Shown here one piece after another: positions 26,824-35,153 of a stretch of 64,000 nucleotides of DNA. Made by a program: the position numbers and the translations under genes. Numbering within the stretch: position 1 is the stretch's first letter; each line of letters starts with the position of its first letter. The DNA comes from Streptomyces ortus (GTDB taxonomy: Bacteria; Actinomycetota; Actinomycetes; Streptomycetales; Streptomycetaceae). The notes below the pieces were generated by a model. It did no database searches and was not told where the DNA came from. It worked only from the letters and a program-made list of their open reading frames with translations. The stretch lies in NCBI RefSeq assembly GCF_026341275.1, contig NZ_JAIFZO010000002.1, positions 446,361 through 510,360 on the forward strand, in the 5' to 3' direction.

Positions 26824-28185
26824 GTGGGCACCGACACCGTGCGGGAACGGGCCGCCGACGGGGCCGCCGAACGGCGGCGCGAGCAGCGCGGCTGGTACTT
26901 CTACGACTGGGCCTGCTCCGTCTACTCGACGAGCGTGCTCACCGTGTTCCTCGGCCCCTATCTGACGTCGGTCGCCAAGGCGGCGGCGGACGCGGACGGA
27001 TTCGTGCACCCGCTGGGGATCCCCGTGCGCGCGGGCTCGTTCTTCGCCTACAGCGTGTCCGCGTCCGTGATCCTGTCGATCTTCGTGATGCCCCTGGCGG
27101 GCGCGGCGGCCGACCGCGGCGGCCGTAAGAAGCCGCTCCTCGCGCTGTCGGCGTACCTGGGCGCCGCGGCCACGGCGGGAATGTTCTTCCTGGACGGCGA
27201 CCGCTATCTGCTGGGCGGCCTGCTGCTCCTCGTGGCCAATGCCTCACTGGCCGTCTCGATGGTGCTCTACAACTCGTATCTGCCGCAGATCGCCCCGCCC
27301 GAGGAACGCGACGCCGTCTCGTCACGGGGCTGGGCGTTCGGCTACGCGGCGGGCTCGCTGGTCCTCGTGGCGAACCTGGTGCTCTACAGCGCGCACGACA
27401 GCTTCGGTGTCTCGGAGGCGACGGCGGTCCGCATCTGCCTGGCCTCGGCGGGCGTCTGGTGGGGCGTCTTCACCCTCGTACCGCTCAAGCGGCTGCGCGA
27501 CCGCCGTACGGCGGACTCCCCCGCGGGGTCGCCGGGCGGGCCCGGACGCGGCTGGCGGCAGCTGGCGGCGACCGTGCGCGAGATGCGCCGCCAGCCGCTC
27601 ACCCTCGCCTTCCTCCTCGCGTACCTCGTCTACAACGACGGCATCCAGACGGTCATCTCACAGGCCTCCGTGTACGGGTCCGAGGAACTGGGCCTCGACC
27701 AGTCGACGCTGATCGTGGCCGTGCTTCTGGTCCAGCTCCTCGCGGTGGCCGGGGCGCTCGGAATGGGCCGACTGGCCCGGACCTACGGCGCCAAACGGAT
27801 CATTCTCGGGTCCCTGGTCGCCTGGACCCTCACGCTGGCCGCCGGATATTTCCTGCCCGCGGGAGCGCCCGGCTGGTTCTTCGCCCTCGCCGCGGGCATC
27901 GGACTCGTCCTCGGCGGCAGCCAGGCCCTGTCCCGGTCCCTGTTCTCGCATCTGGTGCCGCCCGGCAAGGAGGCCGAGTACTTCTCGGCGTACGAGATGA
28001 GCGACCGCGGCATGAGCTGGCTGGGACCGCTCCTGTTCGGTGTGACCTACCAACTGACGGGCAGCTACCGGAACGCCATCATCTCGCTCGTGGCCTTCTT
28101 CGTGCTGGGATTCGTGCTGCTCGCGCGGGTCCCGGTGCGCCGGGCGGTGCGCGACGCGGGCAACCCCGTTCCGGCGAGGATTTAG
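26824..28185 (+). CDS. MFS transporter, Atg22/UMF1 type
   Basis: A 453-residue, 12-span major facilitator of the UMF1/Atg22-like group. The N-terminal RGWYFYDWACSVYSTSVLTVF is the diagnostic YDWANSAF-like motif. AGAAADRGGRKKP is the first cytoplasmic loop, and AYEMSDRGMSWLGPLLF in the C-terminal half is also typical. Fungal Atg22 exports amino acids from vacuoles; bacterial substrates are unknown. It starts 61 bases after the GDPD gene on the same strand and may share its transcript. Confidence 0.87.
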   Translation: MGTDTVRERAADGAAERRREQRGWYFYDWACSVYSTSVLTVFLGPYLTSVAKAAADADGFVHPLGIPVRAGSFFAYSVSASVILSIFVMPLAGAAADRGGRKKPLLALSAYLGAAATAGMFFLDGDRYLLGGLLLLVANASLAVSMVLYNSYLPQIAPPEERDAVSSRGWAFGYAAGSLVLVANLVLYSAHDSFGVSEATAVRICLASAGVWWGVFTLVPLKRLRDRRTADSPAGSPGGPGRGWRQLAATVREMRRQPLTLAFLLAYLVYNDGIQTVISQASVYGSEELGLDQSTLIVAVLLVQLLAVAGALGMGRLARTYGAKRIILGSLVAWTLTLAAGYFLPAGAPGWFFALAAGIGLVLGGSQALSRSLFSHLVPPGKEAEYFSAYEMSDRGMSWLGPLLFGVTYQLTGSYRNAIISLVAFFVLGFVLLARVPVRRAVRDAGNPVPARI

Positions 28186-28271
28186 CGCTCAGCGCCAAAG
28201 GGCGGTAGTGTACGCGTTTGGCCTGCCAGGCGTACCGTTACTGCGCGTCAAAGATGCCGCAACACCGGGTG

Positions 28272-28289
28272 ACATCTGCTGTCAGATGT
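28272..28289. promoter_or_regulatory. Inverted repeat upstream of rbpA
   Basis: Arms ACATCTG and CAGATGT with a four-base loop, enclosed further out by ATGCC and GGCAT. It lies between the MFS stop and the rbpA promoter. It could be an operator or the MFS terminator. Confidence 0.4.
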
Positions 28290-28352
28290 GGCATACCGGG
28301 CGCAGGTGGGTACAACAACGAGCGGCTACGACGGCGACGCATGTCCCGGAGC

Positions 28353-28379
28353 GGGAATCTTTACCGCCGACCGGACGTT
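28353..28379 (+). promoter_or_regulatory. Sigma-R-type promoter of rbpA
   Basis: GGGAAT at 28353-28358, an 18-base spacer and GTT at 28377-28379. This is the thiol-stress sigma-R consensus (GGAAT-N18-GTT), 60-90 bases before rbpA. rbpA is a known sigma-R target in S. coelicolor. Confidence 0.85.
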
Positions 28380-28440
28380 GACCGGATGACGACGACAGCG
28401 ACACCTGTCCTGTGGGCGACAAGCCCGGGAGGCACGATTC

Positions 28441-28815
28441 ATGAGTGAGCGAGCTCTTCGCGGCACGCGCCTCGTGGTGACTAGCTACGAGACGGACCGC
28501 GGCATCGACCTGGCCCCGCGCCAGGCCGTGGAGTACGCATGCGAGAAGGGCCATCGATTCGAGATGCCCTTCTCGGTGGAGGCGGAGATCCCGCCGGAGT
28601 GGGAGTGCAAGGTCTGCGGGGCCCAGGCACTCCTGGTGGACGGCGACGGCCCTGAAGAGAAGAAGGCCAAGCCCGCGCGTACGCATTGGGACATGCTGAT
28701 GGAACGGCGTACGCGAGAGGAGCTCGAAGAGGTCCTCGAAGAGCGCCTGGCCGTGCTTCGATCCGGGGCCATGAACATCGCGGTCCACCCTCGGGACAGC
28801 CGCAAGTCCGCGTAA
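28441..28815 (+). CDS. rbpA: RNA polymerase-binding protein RbpA
   Basis: A 124-residue actinobacterial transcription activator that binds RNA polymerase and group 1/2 sigma factors and stabilises open complexes. The core domain has a Cys/His set (C34-EKG-H38, C56-KV-C59) and LVVTSYETDRGIDLAPRQ in the N-terminal tail. The C-terminal sigma-interaction helix is THWDMLMERRTREELEEVLE. GGGAGG precedes the ATG. It is a single gene with its own sigma-R-type promoter and a strong terminator. Confidence 0.97.
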   Translation: MSERALRGTRLVVTSYETDRGIDLAPRQAVEYACEKGHRFEMPFSVEAEIPPEWECKVCGAQALLVDGDGPEEKKAKPARTHWDMLMERRTREELEEVLEERLAVLRSGAMNIAVHPRDSRKSA

Positions 28816-28855
28816 CCCCTCCGGGGGCTGGGCGGCATACAGCGCACGCACGCGA

Positions 28856-28891
28856 CCGCGGGCACCGTGTCTTCGGACACGGTTCCCGCGG
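28856..28891 (+). terminator. rbpA terminator
   Basis: ACCGTGTC-TTCG-GACACGGT forms a perfect 8-bp stem on a UUCG loop. After one mismatch it is extended by CCGCGGG/CCCGCGG. T-rich TTCTGTGCGTTT follows. Confidence 0.88.
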
Positions 28892-28939
28892 TTCTGTGCG
28901 TTTACGTGGACTCGGGTTTCTGCGTCGTGCGGGTCCGCT

Positions 28940-29030
28940 GGGGCTGGGGTTGCGCAGTTCCTCGCGCCCCTGAAAACACAGCCCCTCCGGCGTTTGAGGA
29001 GCGGGGGGCCGTGGGCGGAGCCCCCGAGGT
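28940..29030. repeat. Streptomyces intergenic repeats between rbpA and fxsA
   Basis: Two repeat types side by side: a GCGCAGTTCCTCGCGCCCCT arm (28952 region), and the CCTCCGGCGTTTGAGGAGCG element with a GGGGGCCGTGGGCGGAGCC tail. Both recur in gaps between Streptomyces genes. They lie between the rbpA terminator and the convergent fxsA stop. Confidence 0.6.
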
Positions 29031-29033
29031 GCC

Positions 29034-29630
29034 TCAGCCGGTCAGCGGCGGGCGCGAACCGTGGCCGTCCTCGCGGTCGCGCGCCGCGTCGTCGCGGACG
29101 ACCTCACCCTGCACGACCTTCCCGTCGGGCCGCTGCATGCGCGCCTGCTGGAACGCGCTCCCGAAGGACCCCGAAGCCTCCCGGACCTTCCGCTCGAACG
29201 TCCGCTCCGCATACCGCCCGACCGCCTTCTGCACCGGCGGTACCAGCAGAAGCAGCCCGAGCACGTCGGAGATGAGCCCGGGCAGCATCAGGAGCAGCCC
29301 GCCGAGCATCATCAGGCCGTTGCCCTCGGAGTTGGTCCTGCCCTGCGGCCCCGCCCCGCTCTGCTGCTGTTGCAGCGTCTCGCTCAGCGCACGGAAGGCC
29401 CGGCGGCCGGCCCGCTTGATGACCACGGAGCCGAGGACGAACCCACCGATCAGCAGCAGGACGACCGCGAAACCGCTCGCCGCGCCCGCCACCACCGTCA
29501 GCAGCCAGATTTCCAGCACGAGCCACGCGGCCACGCCCAGGGGCAGGAACCTCAGCAGCCGTGAGCGCCGGGGCCGGCGGGAGGTGGAACCGGGGGCGGA
29601 GGAGGGCGGGATCGGTGCGCCAGTCGTCAT
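29034..29630 (-). CDS. fxsA: FxsA-family membrane protein
   Basis: A 198-residue FxsA homologue: RRSRLLRFLPLGVAAWLVLEI begins the first span, and further hydrophobic segments follow around 50-70 and 105-130 (GLMMLGGLLLMLPGLISDVL). The typical GxxLLxPGxxxDxxG pattern of FxsA is present. The C-terminus is charged and hydrophilic. Its biochemical role is unknown; the E. coli member is named for easing F-plasmid exclusion of phage T7. It converges with rbpA and is followed on the chromosome by ppm1. Confidence 0.88.
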   Translation of the reverse strand: MTTGAPIPPSSAPGSTSRRPRRSRLLRFLPLGVAAWLVLEIWLLTVVAGAASGFAVVLLLIGGFVLGSVVIKRAGRRAFRALSETLQQQQSGAGPQGRTNSEGNGLMMLGGLLLMLPGLISDVLGLLLLVPPVQKAVGRYAERTFERKVREASGSFGSAFQQARMQRPDGKVVQGEVVRDDAARDREDGHGSRPPLTG

Positions 29631-29727
29631 GCCTCCAGTGTGCCTGGCCAGGGCTCAGTACGACATAAAGCGTAAAGAGGCGATCAGGAAGCGACGATCG
29701 GGGCGCCCTGTGCGACGAGGAAGCGCC

Positions 29728-30495
29728 TCAGGGCTTCTTGCGCCCCAGCACGCGCCCCGCCCGCTCCCCCACACCCCACGTGGTGACCCGCCACAGCGCC
29801 TCCACCAGGATGTCGCGGCTCATCTTGGAGTCGCCCAGTTCACGCTCGACGAAGGTGATCGGCACCTCGACCACGTGGCAGCCGGCCCGCACGGCCCGGC
29901 GGGCCAGGTCGACCTGGAAACAGTACCCCTGCGAGGAGACCTCTCCGAGGCCGAGGCGCTCCAGGGTCTCGCGCCGGAAGGCCCGGTAGCCGCCGGTGAC
30001 GTCGCGGATCGGCACATCGAGCAGGACACGTGAGTACAGGCTTCCGCCGCGCGAGAGGAACTCCCGGGACTTGGGCCAGTTCACCACCCTGCCGCCCGGC
30101 ACCCAGCGGGATCCGAGCACCAGGTCGGCGCCCTTGAGCGCGGTCAGCAGCCGGGGCAGCTCCTCGGGCTGGTGCGAGCCGTCGGCGTCCATCTCGACCA
30201 GGACGCCGTACCCCTGTTCCAGGCCCCAGCCGAAACCGGCGAGGTAGGCGGCGCCGAGGCCTTCCTTGCCCTTGCGGTGCAGTACGTGGACGTGCTCGTC
30301 CTCGACGGCCAGCTCGTCTGCGAGCTTGCCGGTGCCGTCGGGGCTGTTGTCGTCGGCGATCAGGACGTGCGCCGCGGGTACGGCCGCCCGCACCCGGCCG
30401 ACGATCCTCTTGATGTTCTCCGCCTCGTTGAAGGTCGGAATGATCACCAAGGTCGTGCCGAGCGGACCGAACCGTCGCTCAACGCCGTCGTTCAC
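29728..30495 (-). CDS. ppm1: Polyprenol-phosphate mannosyltransferase (Ppm1 / dolichol-P-mannose synthase-like)
   Basis: A 255-residue GT2 glycosyltransferase. GTLVIIPTFNEAENI is the nucleotide-sugar motif and VLIADDNSPDGT the first Asp pair. VEMDADGSHQPEELPRL is the DxD/QxE region and VTGGYRAFRRETL the acceptor-side motif. No C-terminal membrane domain is present. It transfers mannose from GDP-mannose to polyprenyl phosphate, supplying donor for protein O-mannosylation; in S. coelicolor Ppm1 is also needed for phage phiC31 infection. GTG start behind AAGGGGA. The call is firm by motif and by synteny with rbpA-fxsA. Confidence 0.93.
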   Translation of the reverse strand: MNDGVERRFGPLGTTLVIIPTFNEAENIKRIVGRVRAAVPAAHVLIADDNSPDGTGKLADELAVEDEHVHVLHRKGKEGLGAAYLAGFGWGLEQGYGVLVEMDADGSHQPEELPRLLTALKGADLVLGSRWVPGGRVVNWPKSREFLSRGGSLYSRVLLDVPIRDVTGGYRAFRRETLERLGLGEVSSQGYCFQVDLARRAVRAGCHVVEVPITFVERELGDSKMSRDILVEALWRVTTWGVGERAGRVLGRKKP

Positions 30496-31032
30496 AGCTT
30501 CCCCTTAAAACTTCCGTGCGAGAGGGGCTCCACCATAGCGAGCGCCGCTCTTCCCGCAGGTAAGGCGCCGACTTGAAAAGTCGCACAACGGGGTCGTACG
30601 AGGGGAAAAGGGGTCGCACGGGGGAAGCGGAACTGCGGATCGGGGCCCGGCGCCCTTCGGGCCGACCTGGGACCCGCTGGCTGCGGGTCGACCGAAAGCC
30701 GTTGTCTACTGAGCTGCCGGGCCCCACCCGGGTCGCACCATCCGGCCGGAACGTTCCCTCGCCCCGTGGCGCGGACGCTGGGCCTGGCTCCCAGTGGTGG
30801 TGCGCCGGTGCGGCACACCACCCCTGACCCAACTGCGCTGCGGCGACTGCGCGGAAGTTCACCGGCCGGACGTCCGGTGGTGGACCCGGCCGAACCTACC
30901 GGCCACCTGCCGCTCACTGTCAACAGTCGTTCCACCTGCGGGTTTTCCAAGAAACGCCTGGTCAGCGCCGAGGATGCGCAGGTCGCGCGACAGCCCGTCG
31001 GACCATGATCCTCACCGCGCCACCCCGGGACA
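30496..31032 (-). other. 537-base gap upstream of ppm1: possible long leader with structured RNA
   Basis: No convincing gene. On the minus strand a TTGACA box lies at 30918-30923 and TAGGTT at 30893-30898 (19-base spacing, one or two too long). A multi-stem element at 30642-30725 and a small inverted repeat CGACTT-GAA-AAGTCG at 30569-30583 would lie in the transcript leader. Open frames in this stretch lack codon bias and known motifs. Confidence 0.4.
30642..30725 (-). ncRNA. Candidate structured RNA (cloverleaf-like, not a tRNA)
   Basis: An 84-base element closed by a perfect 10-bp stem (GGGGCCCGGC with GCCGGGCCCC). Inside it are ACCCGC-loop-GCGGGT, GCCC-GAA-GGGC and a weaker CGGC/GTCG stem. 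It is tRNA-sized but has no pairing D-arm, no T-loop TTCGAAT and no proper anticodon loop. It could be a leader element of ppm1 or a free RNA; the strand is not certain. Confidence 0.35.
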
Positions 31033-32721
31033 TCACTCGTCCGGCCGTACGAATACGGTTCGACCGTCCACCACGGTGCGCAGACAGACCGGCAGGTCCG
31101 CGCCGGGTGACAGGTCGGGCAGCCCCGGGGTCCCGGAGCGGGGGTCGGTCGACCAGCGGGCCACCCGGTCGTCCGGGGCCTGGACCACGAGTTCCTCGGT
31201 GCGCCACACGGCGTAGTCCGCGGGCGCGCCCGGCACCAGGGACCCCGCGTCGTCCCGGCCGACCGCCCGCCACCCGCCCCGCGTGTGCGCCGTGAAGGCG
31301 GCGCGGACGGACACCCGGTGTTCGGGCGTCCGGTGGAAGGCGGCGGCACGGACCGTGCCCCAGGGGTCGAGCGGGGTGACGGGGCTGTCGGAACCGAAGG
31401 CGAGGGGCACGCCGGCGCGCAGCAGGGCGGCGTAGGGGTTGAGCGTGCGGGCGCGCTCGGCGCCGAGGCGTTCGGCGTACATGCCCTCCTCGCCGCCCCA
31501 CAGCGCGTCGAAGGCCGGCTGGACGGAGGCGGTGAGCCCGAGGTCGGCGAATCCGGCGATGGTCCCGGGCGTCAGCATCTCGGCATGCTCGACGCGGTGC
31601 CGGGCGGCTCGTACGCGGGCCAGGCCGACCTTCTCGGCGGCTGCGCGCACGCCGTCGACCACCGAGGCCACCGCGGCGTCCCCGATGGCGTGGAAGCCCG
31701 CCTGGAGCCCCGCCTCGGTGCACGCCACGACGTGGGCGGCGACGGCGGCCGTGTCCAGGTAGGCGGTGCCCGTGTGCCGCGCGTCGGCGTACGGCCGGTG
31801 CAGACAGGCCGTGTGCGAACCGAGGGCGCCGTCCACGAAGAGGTCGCCCGCGGCGCCGGCCGCTCCCAGGGCGCGGGCCTTCGCCACGTCCTGCTCGGCC
31901 CAGTAGCCGACGACCCGGGGGCCGGCCTCCTCGGCGGCGAGCCGCAGCAGTGCGGTGAAGTCGTCCTCGGAGGAGATCTCGGGGCCCGCGCACTCGTGCA
32001 CGGATCCGATGCCCAGCGAGGCGGCGTGCCACAGGGCGGCTCGCTGGGCCTCCGTACGCTGCGAGGGGGTCACGGCCGCGAGGGCGGCGGCGCGTACGGC
32101 GTGGTGGGCGTCGCGGGTGAGCGGTTCGCCGTCCTGGAAGCCGGCCGCCCCGCGTACGCCCGGCGCCATGTCCAGCAGGGCCGTGGTGGCGACGGCGGAG
32201 TGGACGTCGATCCGGCTGAGGTAGAGCGGACGGCCGCCGGTGGCCTCGTCCAGCTCGTCGCGCCGCGGGGGCCGCCGGCCGGGCCAGCGGGAGGCGTCCC
32301 AGCCGTGGCCGAGGAGCACCCGGTCACCGGGGCGGGATGCGGCGAAGTCCCGTACACGGGCCAGCGCGTCGTCGAGGGTGCGGGCGGCGGAGAGGTCGAG
32401 GCCGGTGAGCGCGAAGCCGGTGGCCGTGGTGTGCACGTGGGCGTCGGTGAACGCCGGGGTGACGAGCGCCCCCCGGAGGTCGACCACCTCGTCCACGCCG
32501 TCCGAGAACGCGTCGGCGGCGCCCTCCGAACCGACCCAGGCGACCTGTCCGCGCTCCACGACCATCGCGGTGGCGAACGGGTCGGCGGGGCTGTGCACTT
32601 CACCGCCCCGCAGCAGCAAGGTCCGCGCGTCGCGGGACGGGCCGTCCGGACCGGGCGGTGCCGTTCGCGGAGTCCCTGAGTGGATGCGGTTCGGCACGGA
32701 ATCGGTGGTGCTGTCGCTCAT
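31033..32721 (-). CDS. YtcJ-like metal-dependent amidohydrolase
   Basis: A 562-residue amidohydrolase-superfamily enzyme of the YtcJ/Amidohydro_3 group. The first metal-site motif is FTDAHVHTTATG after strand VDLRGALVTP. Later ligands are HAIGDAAVASVVDG, RVEHAEML and the Asp of FGSDSPVTPLDPWG. The N- and C-terminal parts form the usual beta-sandwich. The likely reaction is hydrolysis of an N-substituted amide or formamide; the substrate is unknown. The first ~30 residues are variable. It is upstream of ppm1 on the same strand, but the 537-base gap argues against one operon. Confidence 0.87.
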   Translation of the reverse strand: MSDSTTDSVPNRIHSGTPRTAPPGPDGPSRDARTLLLRGGEVHSPADPFATAMVVERGQVAWVGSEGAADAFSDGVDEVVDLRGALVTPAFTDAHVHTTATGFALTGLDLSAARTLDDALARVRDFAASRPGDRVLLGHGWDASRWPGRRPPRRDELDEATGGRPLYLSRIDVHSAVATTALLDMAPGVRGAAGFQDGEPLTRDAHHAVRAAALAAVTPSQRTEAQRAALWHAASLGIGSVHECAGPEISSEDDFTALLRLAAEEAGPRVVGYWAEQDVAKARALGAAGAAGDLFVDGALGSHTACLHRPYADARHTGTAYLDTAAVAAHVVACTEAGLQAGFHAIGDAAVASVVDGVRAAAEKVGLARVRAARHRVEHAEMLTPGTIAGFADLGLTASVQPAFDALWGGEEGMYAERLGAERARTLNPYAALLRAGVPLAFGSDSPVTPLDPWGTVRAAAFHRTPEHRVSVRAAFTAHTRGGWRAVGRDDAGSLVPGAPADYAVWRTEELVVQAPDDRVARWSTDPRSGTPGLPDLSPGADLPVCLRTVVDGRTVFVRPDE

Positions 32722-32770
32722 GCCACCAGTCTCGCCCCTGGCCGGTCCCGGCCGCCGCGCGGGCCCGCCG

Positions 32771-33181
32771 TCAGATCTTCGGCGGCCGGGCCTCGTACGG
32801 CGTGGACAGCACCACCGTCGTCCGTGTGGACACCCCCGCCAGCGAGCGCAGCCGCGCGAGGAGCTCCTCCAGCTCGTGCGGCGTCGCGACGCGGACCTTC
32901 AGGATGTAGTTCTCGTCGCCGGCGACACTGTGGCAGGCCTCGATCTCCGGCACGCCCGCCAGCCGTTCGGCGATGTCGTCGGGCGCGCTGGGGTCGAACG
33001 GTTTCACCGAGATGAACGCCGTCAGCGGCAGCCCCACCGCCTCCGGGTCGACGACCGCGGCATAGCCGCGGATGACGCCGCGCTGTTCCAGCCGGCGCAC
33101 CCGCTGGTGCACGGCCGACGTGGACAGGCCGTGCGCGCGGGTCGGTCGTAGCTCATCCGCGTCTTCGACGAGCAGCTGCAC
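32771..33181 (-). CDS. Lrp/AsnC-family regulator with disrupted N-terminus (possible pseudogene)
   Basis: From GTG at 33181 a 136-residue frame keeps the second half of the helix-turn-helix (GLSTSAVHQRVRRLEQRGVI) and the full RAM effector domain (ISVKPFDPSAPDDIAERL ... GDENYILKVRV). The normal start is still visible: ATG at 33206 with MEELDR, but that frame shifts and hits TGA after 17 codons. Compared with the usual start of this family, several one- or two-base losses between about 33140 and 33190 must be assumed. The first DNA-binding helix is therefore replaced by unrelated residues (DADELRPTRAH). Either the gene is decaying or the assembly has local errors. Confidence 0.7.
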   Translation of the reverse strand: MQLLVEDADELRPTRAHGLSTSAVHQRVRRLEQRGVIRGYAAVVDPEAVGLPLTAFISVKPFDPSAPDDIAERLAGVPEIEACHSVAGDENYILKVRVATPHELEELLARLRSLAGVSTRTTVVLSTPYEARPPKI

Positions 33182-33339
33182 GATGATGGCGGTCCAGCTC
33201 CTCCATGGCGGAGAACCTACAGTGCCCTTGATCCCCCCGGGAACCGGCGGCGCAGGTCATACCCGCCCCGCGCCGCGGCCGGACCCACCGGACGGCGCGG
33301 ACGGGGGACGAACCGGCCGGGTCGGGCACCTGCGGTCAG

Positions 33340-33359
33340 CATGTGACGAACGCCACATG
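33340..33359. promoter_or_regulatory. Crp-type binding site
   Basis: A palindrome, CATGTG-N8-CACATG, containing GTGACGAACGCCAC. It fits the Streptomyces Crp pattern GTG-N6-GNCAC exactly and lies about 110 bases before the ATG at 33471. Confidence 0.55.
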
Positions 33360-33470
33360 ACACCGCCCGCTTCCGTGATGCTCTCGTGATTACCGCGGAG
33401 ACGGGGCGGGAAGTGCTTGCTGTGGCCGAGGTCGCAGCATTTTGTCGGCCCATCCGAGGGGGAGTAACCC

Positions 33471-33908
33471 ATGCAGAGTCTCAAGCGTCTTGGACGTACC
33501 GCGCCCAAGCGGCAGCAGTCGGTCTTCGAACCCGAGCCGGAGGGCGTCGAACCGGACGCCCTGGACGGTGAGGAGCTCGACGCGTACGACACCTTCGAGA
33601 TGTACCGGGTGATCTGCCCGGACTGCGCGCAGCCCATCGCGCTGCTGGCGGACGAGGAGCGTCTGCCGGAGCACGCGCTCTGCGCCTCACCGTGGAACCC
33701 CTTCGGGCTCACGGTCTGCGCCGGTACGGGCCGCGCGGCGGCCGACGCCCAGCCCGCCGACGAGACGATGGAGGTCCAGGAGCAGGAAACCGCCCTGCTG
33801 CTGACGCTCCCTCAGGGGCTCGACTGGCGGACCCAGCCCTTCTCGCACGTGGGAGGGCCCGGCTCGCGGCCCATGCGGGTGCCTGTGCTGCGGCGACTGG
33901 CCGCCTAG
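33471..33908 (+). CDS. Conserved hypothetical protein with a CxxC pair
   Basis: A 145-residue soluble protein, ATG behind GAGGGGGAG. The N-terminus is charged and acidic (VFEPEPEGVEPDALDGEELD). A short metal-site-like region, ICPDCAQPIALLADEERLPEHALCASPWNPFGLTVCAG, follows; its four Cys could bind zinc. The C-terminus holds LLTLPQGLDWRTQPFSHVG. I do not recognise the family beyond its being streptomycete. A Crp-type site in its promoter suggests growth-stage control. Confidence 0.75.
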   Translation: MQSLKRLGRTAPKRQQSVFEPEPEGVEPDALDGEELDAYDTFEMYRVICPDCAQPIALLADEERLPEHALCASPWNPFGLTVCAGTGRAAADAQPADETMEVQEQETALLLTLPQGLDWRTQPFSHVGGPGSRPMRVPVLRRLAA

Positions 33909-33968
33909 GACCCGGCCGGTCGAGCACGGCCCGGACCCCGCCGGGGCGCCGGAACGCCCGAGGGGTCC

Positions 33969-35087
33969 TCAATCCCCGTAATCGCCCTGCACCATGGCTC
34001 GCAGGCTGTCGTGGTGCAGGATCAGCGTGTCCGGATCCGCCGGGACGTCGCTCTCGCCGAAGTGCACCTGCCGGTAGGCGACCCGCAGCATGACGACGGC
34101 GTGCCGCAGCGCGGCGTACAGGATGTGGAAGTCCATGGCGCGTGGCGTGTGTCCGGTGAGGTCGGCGTAGCGCGCCTCGACCCGGTCCCTGCGCAGGAGG
34201 CCGGGCAGTCCGCGCTGCCCGAAGCGCTCCGTGAGGTCCTGGAAGAAGCGGTGCAGATAGATCATCCAGCCGAGGTCGACCTCGCGCGGGCCCAGTGCCG
34301 CCATCTCCCAGTCGAGGACGGCGGCGGGCTCGAAGCCGTCGTAGACGACGTTCCCGATGCGGGCGTCGCCCCAGCTGAGCACCGTCGCGCCCTCGTCGTC
34401 CGGCCAGAGCGCGTCGAGCCGGTCGAAGGCGTCCTCGATGAGGGGCGAGCGCGACAGCCCGTCGACCACCCAGGCGTAGTAGGCCCGTTGGGCTTCGACG
34501 TGGGCCCGCAAGGGGCTCGGCGAAGAGCTGTGTGACGGGTCCTCCGCGCCGGGCGCCGCGAGGAACGAGGCCTCCTCCACCGGGACCTGGTCGTGCAGCC
34601 GGGCGAGGATGGCGACCGACGCCGCCTCCAGCCGTTCGCGTTCGGCCCCGCTCGCGGCGTGCAGCCAGTTGCCCTCGTACGTGTAAGGCATGACGTCGGG
34701 CGGTACGCGCCCCTCCACCCGCTCCATGACGAAGAACGGGGCACCGAGCGGCCCCGGGTCCTCCTCCAGCCACAGCACGCGGGGCACCGGGACGTCCGTG
34801 CGGTCCGCGACCAGCCGCATGGTGCGGCACTGCCGCGGCAGGTCGTAGACCGGGAAGACGGTGTACGCCGCCGGGTCTGCCGCGAGTCTCAACGCGCAGG
34901 CCCGGAGCGGTGGTTCGGGGTGCTCGATGTCGAAGAGCAGGGTCTCGCTCGACATTCCGTTGGACGTGGGGACGCGGACGTCGACCGCCTCGGCGCCGGG
35001 CAGCCGTGCGGCGAGCCACGCGGTCAGCCGCCGAGCGATCTCCTCGGGGTCACGGGTCGTCGTACGGGGACGAGGCGCCTCAGCCAT
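33969..35087 (-). CDS. Aminoglycoside-phosphotransferase-like kinase (APH fold)
   Basis: A 372-residue protein of the APH/choline kinase fold. The N-lobe is recognisable (VRVPTSNGMSSETLLFDI; ALRLAA). The hinge reads APFFVMERVEGR, and the catalytic loop LSWGDARIGNVVYDG keeps the Asp and Asn but has Trp where most members have His before Gly-Asp. The metal-binding VLDWEMAALGPREVDLGWM is intact. Close relatives are labelled phosphotransferase family proteins and often accompany acyl-CoA dehydrogenases, as one does nearby. The substrate is unknown. It follows the AttH-like gene by 66 bases on the same strand. Confidence 0.83.
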   Translation of the reverse strand: MAEAPRPRTTTRDPEEIARRLTAWLAARLPGAEAVDVRVPTSNGMSSETLLFDIEHPEPPLRACALRLAADPAAYTVFPVYDLPRQCRTMRLVADRTDVPVPRVLWLEEDPGPLGAPFFVMERVEGRVPPDVMPYTYEGNWLHAASGAERERLEAASVAILARLHDQVPVEEASFLAAPGAEDPSHSSSPSPLRAHVEAQRAYYAWVVDGLSRSPLIEDAFDRLDALWPDDEGATVLSWGDARIGNVVYDGFEPAAVLDWEMAALGPREVDLGWMIYLHRFFQDLTERFGQRGLPGLLRRDRVEARYADLTGHTPRAMDFHILYAALRHAVVMLRVAYRQVHFGESDVPADPDTLILHHDSLRAMVQGDYGD

Positions 35088-35153
35088 GCCACCACTCCCT
35101 CGCGGCCCGCCCCTTCGAAGCCCGCTCCTCCGCGGCCGGCACGTGCACGGTCC

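Noticed and set aside
30642..30725. tRNA gene on the minus strand (84 nt, closed stem, GCTCAGTAG near the 5' side)
   Set aside because: The D-stem does not pair, the T-arm lacks the TTCGANTC loop, position 33 of the would-be anticodon loop is not U, and no CCA-type end is present. It is kept only as a structured element.
30479..30862. 127-codon leftward frame upstream of ppm1
   Set aside because: It overlaps the ppm1 start, is Arg/Pro/Ser-rich without motifs, lacks a ribosome site and runs through the stem structures.
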